The notes below the pieces were generated by a model. It searched no databases. It saw nothing but the letters and a program-made list of their open reading frames with translations, and had not been told where the DNA came from. DNA of 64,000 nucleotides from Pseudorhodobacter aquimaris (GTDB lineage Bacteria > Pseudomonadota > Alphaproteobacteria > Rhodobacterales > Rhodobacteraceae), in NCBI RefSeq assembly GCF_001202025.1, contig NZ_LGHS01000067.1:62001-126000 (forward strand). The letters are read 5' to 3'. Below, one piece after another: positions 36,551 to 45,243 of this stretch. The number at the start of each line of letters is the position of its first letter. Position 1 is the first letter of the stretch. Position numbers and translations under genes: made by a program.

Positions 36551-36564
36551 AAATATCGATATTT
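36551..36564. promoter_or_regulatory. Perfect 14-base palindrome in the divergent promoter region
   Basis: AAATATCGATATTT is a perfect inverted repeat in the 89-base AT-rich space between the FAH-family gene and the YciI gene. It is a good candidate operator for the GntR regulator encoded two genes to the right, acting on both directions. Confidence 0.55.
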
Positions 36565-36582
36565 TAATTTTAGGGGCGGAAT

Positions 36583-36969
36583 ATGGTTGCTTGGGCGGAT
36601 TACAAGGCAGAGGCGAAATCCCGGGGCGCGCTGGCGCTGGAGCTTTATGTGGCGACGAGTGTTCCGGCCAAGCTGCCCGAGGATGTGAAGGCGGTGCTGC
36701 CTGCGCATCTGGCCTATCAGGCAAAGCTGGAGGGCGAGGGCGCGCTGGCCTTTGCAGGACCGCTTTCGGATGAAACGGGGGCGCATATGCAAGGCATGGG
36801 GATGATCATCTACCGCGCCGCCGACCTTGAGGCCGCGCGGGCCTTGGCCGATGCGGACCCGATGCATCAAAGCGGTGCGCGCAGCTATGTCCTGCGGCGC
36901 TGGATGATTAATGAAGGTTCATTTACGCTCTCGGTCGGGCTATCTACGAAACACCTGTCGCTATGCTGA
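36583..36969 (+). CDS. YciI family protein
   Basis: A 128-residue protein with the YCII ferredoxin-like alpha/beta fold: LAYQAKLEGEGALAFAGPLSDETG followed by GMGMIIYRAADLEAARALADADPMHQSGARSYVLRRWMINEG. The His-Asp pair typical of YciI proteins maps to HLAY and DADPMH. Folds of this class include muconolactone isomerase and small dehydrochlorinases, so a role in handling a ring-cleavage product is plausible but unproven. ATG 36583 follows TAGGGGCGGA. First gene of the rightward arm, 21 bases before the GntR gene. Confidence 0.78.
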   Translation: MVAWADYKAEAKSRGALALELYVATSVPAKLPEDVKAVLPAHLAYQAKLEGEGALAFAGPLSDETGAHMQGMGMIIYRAADLEAARALADADPMHQSGARSYVLRRWMINEGSFTLSVGLSTKHLSLC

Positions 36970-36990
36970 ATCCACAAAGAGGTCTGCATC

Positions 36991-37650
36991 ATGAATGTGA
37001 TTGATGGCAAGGATGTCTCGGCCACGCGCACGGCCTATCTGACGTTGCGCGACATGATCCTGACGGGCGCGCTCCCGGCGGGGCAGAAGCTCAAGATTGA
37101 AGAGCTGCGGGCGATGTTGGCCACGGGGGCCTCACCCGTGCGCGAGGCGCTGAGTTTGCTGACCTCGGATATGCTGGTGGAGCGGATCGACCAGCGCGGA
37201 TTTCGCGCCGCCCCTGCCAGCCTTGCGAATTTCGACGAGATTTTCTCATTGCGCTGTGTGCTGGAGGAAAAGGCCCTGCGCCAATCGATCGCCGCCGCAA
37301 CCGCAGAGTGGGAGGAGCGGCTGGTCCTGTCACATCACCGCATGAAACGCGGAGCAGAGGAGGGGGTGGAGCCCTTTGAGACGGCCCATAAGGCCTTTCA
37401 CATGGCCTTGCTCGATAATTCCGGCTCCCCCATGTTGGAACGGTTTTGCAGCCAGCTTTATGATCTGAACATCCGCTACCGCAATCTGGCGGCGGGTGGC
37501 CCCAATTATCAAAAGCGCAATATCGCGGCAGAGCATGAGATGATCTTGAATGCGGTTATTCGCGGTGATGCGGATGCGGCATCGGCCTGCCTGCTGACGC
37601 ACTACCGGCATACGGGCGACTACCTGTCCGAGCGGCTGACCAAACTTTGA
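36991..37650 (+). CDS. GntR-family (FadR/FCD subfamily) transcriptional regulator
   Basis: A 219-residue repressor-type protein with an N-terminal winged helix (AYLTLRDMILTGALPAGQKL...GASPVREALSLLTSDMLVE) and an all-helical FCD effector domain. The metal- or acid-binding residues of FCD proteins can be placed in ETAHKAFHMALL and AAEHEMILNAVIRGDADAA. It sits just before malonyl-CoA decarboxylase and synthetase genes, as MatR does in rhizobial mat operons, and may respond to malonate or to a compound of the leftward operon. AAAGAGG precedes ATG 36991. Confidence 0.85.
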   Translation: MNVIDGKDVSATRTAYLTLRDMILTGALPAGQKLKIEELRAMLATGASPVREALSLLTSDMLVERIDQRGFRAAPASLANFDEIFSLRCVLEEKALRQSIAAATAEWEERLVLSHHRMKRGAEEGVEPFETAHKAFHMALLDNSGSPMLERFCSQLYDLNIRYRNLAAGGPNYQKRNIAAEHEMILNAVIRGDADAASACLLTHYRHTGDYLSERLTKL

Positions 37651-37698
37651 TGCGACGCCCCATGTTTACCTTGGTTCCGCCAAAAACGGAGGATGAAA

Positions 37699-38991
37699 AT
37701 GCAGCCAAACCGATTTCTGGGTGATTTGCTTGCCACCCTGCTTGACCGCAACAGCAATGCGCCCGAACAAAACGACAAACGCGATATCTATGCGCTTTGC
37801 CATGCGATGCTGTCGACCGAGGGCGAGGTGTCGGGGTTCAAGCTGGCGGCCTCGGTGCTGGCGCGCTATCGCGGGTTCAATGCAGATGAAAAACGTGCAT
37901 TTTTCCAGTTTCTGAATGATGAATTCGATGTCGACGCGTTGAAACTGGCCGCCCTTGCCCAAGACTATGCCAAAGATCCCAGCGCCGAGGCCTTTCAGCA
38001 CCTGACCACCGCCGCCGAGCCGAAACGTCAGGAACTGTTCCGCCGTCTGAACCAGACAGCGGGGGCCACTGCCGATCTGGTCTCGATGCGGGTTGATCTT
38101 TTGGCAATGCTGAAGGATGCGCCCGAATTGTCACGCACGAATTCCGATTTCGTGCATTTGCTGCGCAGCTGGTTCAACCGTGGTTTCCTAGTGCTTCAGC
38201 AGATCAGCTGGAACACGCCTGCGCATATTCTGGAAAAGATCGTGGCCTATGAGGCGGTGCATGAGATCGACGATTGGGATGATTTGCGCCGCAGGGTCTA
38301 TCCACCGGACCGGCGTTGCTTTGCGTTTTTCCACCCCGCGATGCCGGATGAGCCGCTGATTTTTGTAGAGGTTGCGCTGACGCAAACGGTACCCGATTCC
38401 ATCGATGACCTGCTGTCCGAGCAACGCGAAACGTTGGACCCGGCGGCGGCCAAGGTTGCGACTTTCTATTCGATTTCCAACTGTCAGAAAGGGCTGACCG
38501 GCATCAGCTTTGGCAACCTCTTGATCAAACATGTGGTGGATGTCCTGTCGCAGGAATTCCCGCAGCTCCAGACCTTTGTCACGCTGTCCCCTATTCCCGG
38601 ATTGACGCGTTGGCTGAAAACCCAAACAGGCGATGACACGCTTGGGCCTGCGGCGGTTTCGGTGCTGGAGGGTACGGCGGGGTCGGATGTGTTGCGGGCG
38701 ATGGCGGCGCAGTATTTGCTGCTGGCCAAACGCGATGACGGCTTGCCACTGGACCCTGTGATGCGCTTTCACCTTGGCAATGGCGCCGAGGTGCATGACA
38801 TTCATGCGGGCGCCGACACATCCGAGAACGGGGCGGCGCAATCACGGGGCGCTATGGTCAACTATATCTATAACCTGTCGCAGACCGAGATAAATCATGC
38901 CGAATTTGCGATGAAGTTCAAAGTGAAGGCGTCCAAACCTGTGCTGGCTTTGGCCAAGGCCGAGATTAAATCAAAGGAGCGTACCGCGTGA
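37699..38991 (+). CDS. matA: Malonyl-CoA decarboxylase
   Basis: A 430-residue enzyme converting malonyl-CoA to acetyl-CoA and CO2. The helical N-terminal domain is followed by the acetyltransferase-like catalytic domain with VRTDLLxxL-like SMRVDLLAML, RSWFNRGFLVLQQISWNTPA, AHILEKIVAYEAVH, and the block FYSISNCQKGLTGISFGN, all diagnostic of the family. The ATG at 37699 has GGAGG six bases upstream; the ATG at 37693 touches that site and is unlikely. It is coupled to the next gene (GTG within the stop region), so malonate is activated and then decarboxylated by products of one message. Confidence 0.93.
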   Translation: MQPNRFLGDLLATLLDRNSNAPEQNDKRDIYALCHAMLSTEGEVSGFKLAASVLARYRGFNADEKRAFFQFLNDEFDVDALKLAALAQDYAKDPSAEAFQHLTTAAEPKRQELFRRLNQTAGATADLVSMRVDLLAMLKDAPELSRTNSDFVHLLRSWFNRGFLVLQQISWNTPAHILEKIVAYEAVHEIDDWDDLRRRVYPPDRRCFAFFHPAMPDEPLIFVEVALTQTVPDSIDDLLSEQRETLDPAAAKVATFYSISNCQKGLTGISFGNLLIKHVVDVLSQEFPQLQTFVTLSPIPGLTRWLKTQTGDDTLGPAAVSVLEGTAGSDVLRAMAAQYLLLAKRDDGLPLDPVMRFHLGNGAEVHDIHAGADTSENGAAQSRGAMVNYIYNLSQTEINHAEFAMKFKVKASKPVLALAKAEIKSKERTA

Positions 38992-40475
38992 CCAATATCC
39001 TCTATGATGCGCTGATTGCGCCCCATGCTGGCAGCGATGCCGTTTTCCTGCAGTGTGATGACGGCAGCGCCCTTAGCTATGACGGGTTTGTCGGGCGTGT
39101 GGCGCAATTGGCGAATGTCTTGCAGGCGGCGGGCGTCAAGCCGGGGGACCGTGTGGTGGTTCAGGCACCAAAGCTGGCCGATACGATCGCGCTTTATGCG
39201 GCGGCGGTGCAGGTGGGCGCGGTCTATTTGCCGCTGAATACCGGCTATACCCAAGCTGAGCTGGCCTATTTCATCGGTGATGCGACCCCGGCGCTTGTGG
39301 TGTGCGATGCCGCGCATGAGGCGCAGGTCGCGCCGGTTTGCAATGGCGTGCAGATCCTGACCCTTGCCGCGGGCGGGACTGGCAGCCTGTCGCAACAGGC
39401 CGATGCGATGCCGACACGTTTTGAAACCGCGCCGCGCGACCCCGAGGATCTGGCCGCGTTGCTTTATACTTCGGGGACAACGGGGCGGTCCAAGGGGGCG
39501 ATGCTGTCGCATAAGAACCTTTTGTCGAATGCGCAGGTGCTGACCGATCTGTGGCAGATCACACAAGATGATCGCCTGATCCATGCCTTGCCGATTTTCC
39601 ACACGCACGGGCTTTTTGTGGCGATGAATACCTGTCTTTTGGCGGGGGCGCAGGTGCGTTTCATGGCGGCCTTCGATGTGAATGCGATTATCGACGAAAT
39701 TCCGGCCTCGACCATGCTGATGGGGGTGCCGACCTTTTACACAAGGCTGCTGGATGACCCACGCCTGACCCGCGATCTGTGCCGCAATATGCGTCTTTTT
39801 GTGTCGGGGTCGGCGCCGCTTCTGGCTGAAACCCATACGGATTTCGAGGCGCGCACAGGCCACCGGATTCTGGAACGTTACGGGATGACCGAAACCAATA
39901 TGATCACCTCCAACCCTTTTGACGGGGCGCGGGTGGCGGGCACCGTCGGCTTTGCCCTGCCGGGGACCGAGGTGGAGATCACCGCAGATGGCAAACCCTT
40001 GCCCGCCGGTGAAATCGGCATGATCGAGGTGCGCGGCGACAATGTGTTTCAAGGCTATTGGAACATGCCCGAAAAGACCGCTGAGGAACTGCGCGACAGT
40101 GGTTTTTTCATCACAGGCGATCTGGGTGTGAAATCCGCCGATGGCCGGATCAGCATTGTCGGGCGGCAAAAAGACCTTATCATCTCGGGTGGTTACAACA
40201 TATATCCCAAAGAGATCGAGGATGTGATCAACGAAGTGCCGGGCGTTCTGGAAAGTGCTGTCTTTGGCGTTGCGCATGCCGATTTTGGCGAATCGGTCGT
40301 CGCGGCGATTGTGCTGGAAAAGGATGCGACGCTGGACGGTGCCGCAATTGCCGAGGTGGTAGAGCCGCTTTTGGCGCGGTTCAAACACCCGCGCCGCTAT
40401 ATCATGCTGGAGGCATTGCCGCGCAATACGATGGGCAAGGTGCAAAAGAATATCCTGCGTGCTGAATACGGCTAG
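38988..40475 (+). CDS. matB: Malonyl-CoA synthetase (malonate--CoA ligase)
   Basis: A 495-residue adenylate-forming ligase that makes malonyl-CoA from malonate, ATP and CoA. Motifs: the P-loop YTSGTTGRSKGAMLSH, LPIFHTHGLFVA, RYGMTETNM, the hinge GDLGVKSADGRISIVGRQKDLIISGGYNIYPKEIE and the catalytic Lys in PRNTMGKVQK. The order decarboxylase then synthetase matches rhizobial matAB. It starts at GTG 38988, preceded by AAAGGAG and overlapping the matA stop. Specificity for malonate rests on family resemblance and context. Confidence 0.92.
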   Translation: MTNILYDALIAPHAGSDAVFLQCDDGSALSYDGFVGRVAQLANVLQAAGVKPGDRVVVQAPKLADTIALYAAAVQVGAVYLPLNTGYTQAELAYFIGDATPALVVCDAAHEAQVAPVCNGVQILTLAAGGTGSLSQQADAMPTRFETAPRDPEDLAALLYTSGTTGRSKGAMLSHKNLLSNAQVLTDLWQITQDDRLIHALPIFHTHGLFVAMNTCLLAGAQVRFMAAFDVNAIIDEIPASTMLMGVPTFYTRLLDDPRLTRDLCRNMRLFVSGSAPLLAETHTDFEARTGHRILERYGMTETNMITSNPFDGARVAGTVGFALPGTEVEITADGKPLPAGEIGMIEVRGDNVFQGYWNMPEKTAEELRDSGFFITGDLGVKSADGRISIVGRQKDLIISGGYNIYPKEIEDVINEVPGVLESAVFGVAHADFGESVVAAIVLEKDATLDGAAIAEVVEPLLARFKHPRRYIMLEALPRNTMGKVQKNILRAEYG

Positions 40476-40717
40476 GGGCGCGGGCCGCCCCGCGTAAACG
40501 CACCGCTGATTAAAGAGGCATCAAGACCGGCGCCGCAAAGGCATTGGTCTTGTCGCGGCTGCCCGCTATGTTTTCACGCTTGGCCCCATATCGAGGGAAT
40601 GTGGAGGTTGCAGCAGCCCGCGTGCTTTGCCAGATATAGCGGGAAGGCGCGATTGGGACGAATCGCGGGTGCCATGACATTGTGTAAAACGTATAAAAAT
40701 CAGGGATAGGATCTGCC
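40476..40717 (+). promoter_or_regulatory. Intergenic region between matB and the nucleoside ABC operon
   Basis: It holds a GC hairpin right after matB (GGGGCG 40475-40480 with CGCCCC 40486-40491, no T-run) and an inverted repeat CGCGATT (40648-40654) with AATCGCG (40661-40667) about 50 bases before the BMP gene. The latter could be an operator. An AT-rich TATAAAA near 40694 may be part of a promoter. I see no purine-type riboswitch. Confidence 0.4.
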
Positions 40718-41728
40718 ATGCATAAGATGACGTATTCAACCACACGGCGCGGCCTGCTTATGGGGGCGGGTGCCGTTCTGGGCGCAGGCCTGTTGCCCAA
40801 GCTCTTGCAGGCGCAGACCCCCGTGAAGGTCGCGGGCATCTATACCGTTCCGGTAGAACAGCAATGGGTGGGCCGTATCCACCTTGCGGCCGAGGCGGCA
40901 AAGGCGGCGGGTCAGGTCGATTACAGTTTTACCGAGAACGTCTCCAACACCGACTATCCGCGCGTGATGCGTGAATATGCCGAGGCAGGCGTGCAGCTGA
41001 TCGTGGGTGAGATTTTCGGCGTAGAGCAAGAGGCCCGCGAGGTTGCGGCCGATTATCCTGATGTGGCCTTCCTGATGGGCTCCAGCTTTCCACCGGATGA
41101 AGCGGTGCCGAACCTTGCGGTCTTTGACAACTACATCCAGGATGCCAGCTATCTGTCGGGCATCATTGCGGGGGCCATGACCAAGGGCAATATCGGCATG
41201 GTCGGCGGCTTTCCCATCCCCGAGGTGAACCGCCTGATGCATGCCTTCATGGCCGGCGCCCGTGAGGCCAATCCCGACATCACCTTTCAGGTCAGCTTCA
41301 TCGGCTCGTGGTTCGATCCGCCAAAGGCCAAAGAGACCGCCTTTGCGATGATCGAAAACGGGGCGGATATGCTTTATGCTGAACGTTTCGGTGTCTCGGA
41401 TGCGGCGATGGAAAAGGGCATTCTGGCAATCGGCAATGTGATCGATACACAGGCCGATTACCCCGAAACGGTCGTTGCCTCGGCCATCTGGCATTTTGAG
41501 CCGACTTTGGCGGCGGCTCTTGCCGCTGTGCAGGCGGGTACCTTCAAGGCCGATAACTATGGCGTCTATTCCTTTATGAAAGAGGGAGGCTGTTCGCTTG
41601 CGCCGCTTGGCACCTTTGAGGGTAAGGTTCCCGCAGAGGCACTGGCGCTGGTGGCCGAGAAAGAAGCCGCGATCAAGGACGGCTCTTTCGTGGTCGAGGT
41701 CAACGACACAGAGCCGAAATCCTCGTGA
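40718..41728 (+). CDS. BMP-family ABC transporter substrate-binding protein (nucleoside type)
   Basis: A 336-residue periplasmic binding protein. The leader has twin arginines (TTRRGLLMGAGAVLGAG), so Tat export is likely. The mature part is of the BmpA/Med type, with VPVEQQWVGRIHLAAEAA, GEIFGVEQEAREVAADYP, AFLMGSSFPPDEAVPNLAVFDNYIQDASYLSGIIAGAMT and GNIGMVGGFPIPEVNR. BMP proteins bind purine or pyrimidine nucleosides, and this branch often sits with deaminases. ATAGGAT precedes ATG 40718. The stop overlaps the GTG of the ATPase gene, starting a five-gene coupled operon. Confidence 0.88.
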   Translation: MHKMTYSTTRRGLLMGAGAVLGAGLLPKLLQAQTPVKVAGIYTVPVEQQWVGRIHLAAEAAKAAGQVDYSFTENVSNTDYPRVMREYAEAGVQLIVGEIFGVEQEAREVAADYPDVAFLMGSSFPPDEAVPNLAVFDNYIQDASYLSGIIAGAMTKGNIGMVGGFPIPEVNRLMHAFMAGAREANPDITFQVSFIGSWFDPPKAKETAFAMIENGADMLYAERFGVSDAAMEKGILAIGNVIDTQADYPETVVASAIWHFEPTLAAALAAVQAGTFKADNYGVYSFMKEGGCSLAPLGTFEGKVPAEALALVAEKEAAIKDGSFVVEVNDTEPKSS

Positions 41729-43260
41729 CGGCAACAGACCACAAGGCGCAGGAGATTGTCCTGCGCCTTGACCGGATCACAAAACGTTTTGGCGCACTGA
41801 CCGCCAATGACGCCATCAGCCTGACGCTGGCGCGCGGTGAGGTTATTGCCTTGCTGGGGGAAAACGGCGCGGGCAAGACCACATTGATGAATATCCTCTT
41901 TGGCCAATATACCGCCGATGAGGGACAGGTAGAGGTATTCGGCAAACCACTTCCCCCCGGCAATCCGCGCGCCGCTTTGGCGGCGGGCCTCGGGATGGTG
42001 CATCAGCATTTCACGCTGGCCGACAACCTGACCGTCTTGGAAAACATCCAGCTTGGCACCGTGCCCTTGTGGCGTGCCGCATTGGGACAGGCCAAGGCCC
42101 GCGCGAAACTGGCGCAACTTGCGGCCGATTTCGGGCTGGGGGTGGACCCGGACGCGCGTGTCGGCAGCCTGACCGTCGGCGAACGCCAAAGGGTAGAGAT
42201 CCTCAAGGCGCTTTACCGCGATGCGCGGATCCTGATTTTGGATGAGCCGACCGCCGTACTGACCCCGCAAGAAAGCGATGCACTGTTTGACACGCTGCGC
42301 CGTGCGGTGGCCAAGGGGCTTTCTATTATCTTTATCTCTCATAAGCTACATGAGGTTATGGCGCTTTCTTCACGTGTTGTGGTGCTGCGCCACGGCAAAC
42401 TTGTGGGGGAAGTTGAGACCGCCGGAACCGACCGCCATGCCCTTGCCGCGATGATGGTAGGTGCCGAGGTCACACCTCCCGCTGTGACGCCGATCACCCC
42501 CGGCCCTGCGCTTTTGACATTGCGAGAGGTGTCGACCCCAAGCATCGGTGCCGCGCCGGGCCTGAACGCTGTCAACCTTGCGCTGCGGGCTGGGCAGATC
42601 ACGGGGCTGGCCGGTGTGTCGGGCAACGGGCAGGCCGCGCTGTCCGATCTGATCTCCGGTTTGATCTCCCCGCAATCGGGCAGCCTGGAGGGCGTGGGCA
42701 GGATGCGTTGGTCGTCGCGTGCGGCCATTGCGGCGGGTATCGCGCGTATCCCCGAGGACCGGCATAAGACCGGCACCATCGCGGATTTCTCGCTGACTGA
42801 AAACGCCATTCTGGAAACCTATACCCAAGCGCCCTACAGCCGCTGGGGCCTGATGAACTGGCATGCCGCCGAAGAGCAGACCCGCCATCTGATCGAGACC
42901 TATGACGTGCGATGTCCCGGTCCGCATGGACCGATCCGGCAGCTGTCGGGCGGCAATATGCAAAAGCTGATTTTGGGGCGTGTGCTGGATGCGGCGCCGC
43001 GGATCATCCTTGCCAACCAGCCCGTGCGCGGGCTTGATATCGGTGCGATTTCCTATGTTCACAGCCAGCTCCTGGCCGCAAGAAATGCAGGCGCGGCCGT
43101 TTTTCTGATTTCCGAAGATCTGGATGAAATCATGGCATTATCAGACGTAGTTCATGTAATTTCTGAAGGGCAGCTTTCGCCTGAATTCCAGCGCGGTGAA
43201 AAAACTGCTGCCGAGCTTGGGCTGTGGATGGCCGGACAGGGGTTTGACCGTGCGGCTTGA
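41725..43260 (+). CDS. Sugar/nucleoside-type ABC transporter ATPase, two fused NBDs
   Basis: A 511-residue protein with two ATP-binding domains. NBD1 has Walker A GENGAGKTT, signature LTVGERQRVEILKAL and Walker B ILILDEPT. NBD2 has a degenerate Walker A (GVSGNGQAAL) and signature LSGGNMQKLILGR. This YufO/RbsA-like layout, with one catalytic and one regulatory site, is normal for the class. It energises import with the two permeases that follow. GTG 41725 overlaps the BMP gene stop. Confidence 0.9.
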   Translation: MTATDHKAQEIVLRLDRITKRFGALTANDAISLTLARGEVIALLGENGAGKTTLMNILFGQYTADEGQVEVFGKPLPPGNPRAALAAGLGMVHQHFTLADNLTVLENIQLGTVPLWRAALGQAKARAKLAQLAADFGLGVDPDARVGSLTVGERQRVEILKALYRDARILILDEPTAVLTPQESDALFDTLRRAVAKGLSIIFISHKLHEVMALSSRVVVLRHGKLVGEVETAGTDRHALAAMMVGAEVTPPAVTPITPGPALLTLREVSTPSIGAAPGLNAVNLALRAGQITGLAGVSGNGQAALSDLISGLISPQSGSLEGVGRMRWSSRAAIAAGIARIPEDRHKTGTIADFSLTENAILETYTQAPYSRWGLMNWHAAEEQTRHLIETYDVRCPGPHGPIRQLSGGNMQKLILGRVLDAAPRIILANQPVRGLDIGAISYVHSQLLAARNAGAAVFLISEDLDEIMALSDVVHVISEGQLSPEFQRGEKTAAELGLWMAGQGFDRAA

Positions 43261-44299
43261 ACCTATTGCCAACCCCGGTCTTGGGCGTCGCCTTGGTTTT
43301 CCTGCGGCGGCCCTTGTGGTCACGGTGGTGATCGCAAGCCTGCTGGCCGCCATTGCGGGTGCCGATCCCTTGCTGACCTTGGGGTTAGTGTTAAAGGGCG
43401 CTGCCGGTTCCAAATTCGCACTGCTGGAAACCTTGAACCGTGCTACCCCGCTGATCTTTACCGGCCTTGCCATCGCCGTCGCCTTTCGCGCCAAACTTTG
43501 GAACATCGGGGCCGAGGCACAGCTTTATGCGGGTGCGATTGTGACGGTGGTTCTTGGCACTTCGGTGCTTTCGGGGATGGGGGCTGCGGCCTTGCCGATT
43601 GTCGGTTTGGGCGCGATGGTTGCGGGGGCGGTGGTCTTGCTGGGGCCGGTGGTGTTGAAAACCCGTTTTGGCGTGGATGAGGTGGTGACGACCCTGCTGT
43701 TCAACTTCATCATGCTGCTTTTGGTGTCTTATCTTCTGGAGGGTCCGATGAAGGATCCGATGGGCATGGGCTGGCCGAAATCGGCGCCCTTGGACCGCGC
43801 CTTGCGCCTGCCGAGGATTGCCGAGGGGCTGCGCCTGCATTGGGGTTTTGGCGTGGCGTTGATCGCGGCGGGGCTGGTGTGGTTTGTGCAAGCCCGCACC
43901 ACCTTGGGCTATGAGATGCGCGCGGTGGGTTTGAACCCGCAGGCCGCGCGCTTTGCCGGTATTCCGGTCAATGGCGTGCTGGTAAAGACCGCGCTTTTGT
44001 CAGGCGGGCTGGCCGCCCTTGCCGGGTTTTCCGAGGTGGCGGGGCTAAAGGGGCACCTAAGTCAGGATCTGTCGCCGGGCTTTGGCTATACCGGGATTAT
44101 CGTGGCGATGCTGGCGCTGCTGCATCCGCTGGGGGTTGTCGTTACCGCGATCTTTGTTGCCGGTATTTTTGTCGGCGCCGATAGCATGAGCCGCGCCGCC
44201 GGCGTGCCGACCTATATCGCCGATATGATGCTGGCCACGGGGCTGCTGTTGATGGTTCTGGCAATCGGTTTGACCAAATTCAGGGTGGTGCGGGGATGA
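43250..44299 (+). CDS. BMP-type ABC transporter permease 1
   Basis: A 349-residue inner-membrane permease of the BPD_transp_2 (YufP/RbsC) fold with about nine or ten helices; typical stretches are NRATPLIFTGLAIAVAFRAKLWNIGAEAQL and the coupling loop YEMRAVGLNPQAARFAGIPV. The start at GTG 43250 (VRLEPIANPG) overlaps the ATPase stop by 11 bases; the longer frame from 43196 is inside the ATPase gene and is unlikely. It forms the channel with permease 2. Confidence 0.88.
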   Translation: MRLEPIANPGLGRRLGFPAAALVVTVVIASLLAAIAGADPLLTLGLVLKGAAGSKFALLETLNRATPLIFTGLAIAVAFRAKLWNIGAEAQLYAGAIVTVVLGTSVLSGMGAAALPIVGLGAMVAGAVVLLGPVVLKTRFGVDEVVTTLLFNFIMLLLVSYLLEGPMKDPMGMGWPKSAPLDRALRLPRIAEGLRLHWGFGVALIAAGLVWFVQARTTLGYEMRAVGLNPQAARFAGIPVNGVLVKTALLSGGLAALAGFSEVAGLKGHLSQDLSPGFGYTGIIVAMLALLHPLGVVVTAIFVAGIFVGADSMSRAAGVPTYIADMMLATGLLLMVLAIGLTKFRVVRG

Positions 44300-45243
44300 G
44301 CATGCTTTTCGATATCCTGCTGACCGCCAGCTTTTGGGCCGCTGCCGTGCGCATCGCCTCGCCGCTGATCTTTGCCACCATGGGGGAGTTGATTTGCGAA
44401 CGCGCGGGTGTCTTGAACCTCGGGATTGAGGGGATCATGGTCATCGGGGCGTTCTCGGGCTGGATGGCGGTTTATCTGGGCATGGGGCTTTGGGGCGGGG
44501 TCGCGGTGGCGATGCTGGCGGGGATGCTCTTTGGGCTGTTACATGCCATGCTGACGGTGCCCTTTGGGCTAAGCCAGCATGTGGTGGGCCTTGGGGTGAC
44601 GCTGCTTGCAACCTCGACCAGCTATTTTGTCTATCGGCTGATCCTGCCAGAGGTGACAAGCCCGCCCAAGATCACCCCTTTCCAACCTTTGGAAATCCCC
44701 TATCTGGTGGATATCCCGCTGGTCGGCCCTGCGCTATTCGCGCAGACAGCGCTGACCTATGCCGCCTTTGCGGTGGTGGTGATCACGGCGGTCACGCTTT
44801 ACCGCACCCCTTTGGGCCTTGCCATTCGGGCCGCAGGCGAAAACCCCGGCGCGGTTGCCGCACAAGGGCTTTCGGTGACGGGGCTGCGGATGGGGGCGGT
44901 GATTGTCGGCTCGGGGCTGATGGCGGTGGGCGGTGCGTTTTTGACGCTTTCGGCCTTTTCCAGCTTCTTTTTCGAGATGGTCAACGGGCGCGGCTGGATC
45001 TGTATTGCGCTGGTGGTCTTTGGCGCATGGCGGCCGGGTAAGGCGCTGTTGGGGGCCTTGCTCTTTGCCGGGTTTGACGCTTTGCAGATCCGCTTGCAGC
45101 AAACGCCGGTCGGACAGGTGGTGCCCTATCAGATGTTCCTGATGGCGCCTTATATCCTGTCCATTCTGGCATTGATTTTGATGTCGCGCCGGGCGCAGGT
45201 TCCGGCAGCGCTTATGCAACCGTTCAACAAAGGGGAACGTTGA
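44296..45243 (+). CDS. BMP-type ABC transporter permease 2
   Basis: A 315-residue permease (YufQ-like) with the family blocks ASPLIFATMGELICERAGVLNLGIEGIMVIGAFSGW at the start, the coupling loop TPLGLAIRAAGENPGAVAAQGLSV and ALVVFGAWRPGKALLGALLFAGFDALQIR near the end. It overlaps permease 1 by four bases (ATGA) and its stop overlaps the deaminase start. Confidence 0.9.
   Translation: MSMLFDILLTASFWAAAVRIASPLIFATMGELICERAGVLNLGIEGIMVIGAFSGWMAVYLGMGLWGGVAVAMLAGMLFGLLHAMLTVPFGLSQHVVGLGVTLLATSTSYFVYRLILPEVTSPPKITPFQPLEIPYLVDIPLVGPALFAQTALTYAAFAVVVITAVTLYRTPLGLAIRAAGENPGAVAAQGLSVTGLRMGAVIVGSGLMAVGGAFLTLSAFSSFFFEMVNGRGWICIALVVFGAWRPGKALLGALLFAGFDALQIRLQQTPVGQVVPYQMFLMAPYILSILALILMSRRAQVPAALMQPFNKGER

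Noticed and set aside
40476-40717. Possible purine-type riboswitch before the nucleoside ABC operon
   Set aside because: None of the conserved core bases of the purine class could be found; only simple inverted repeats are present.
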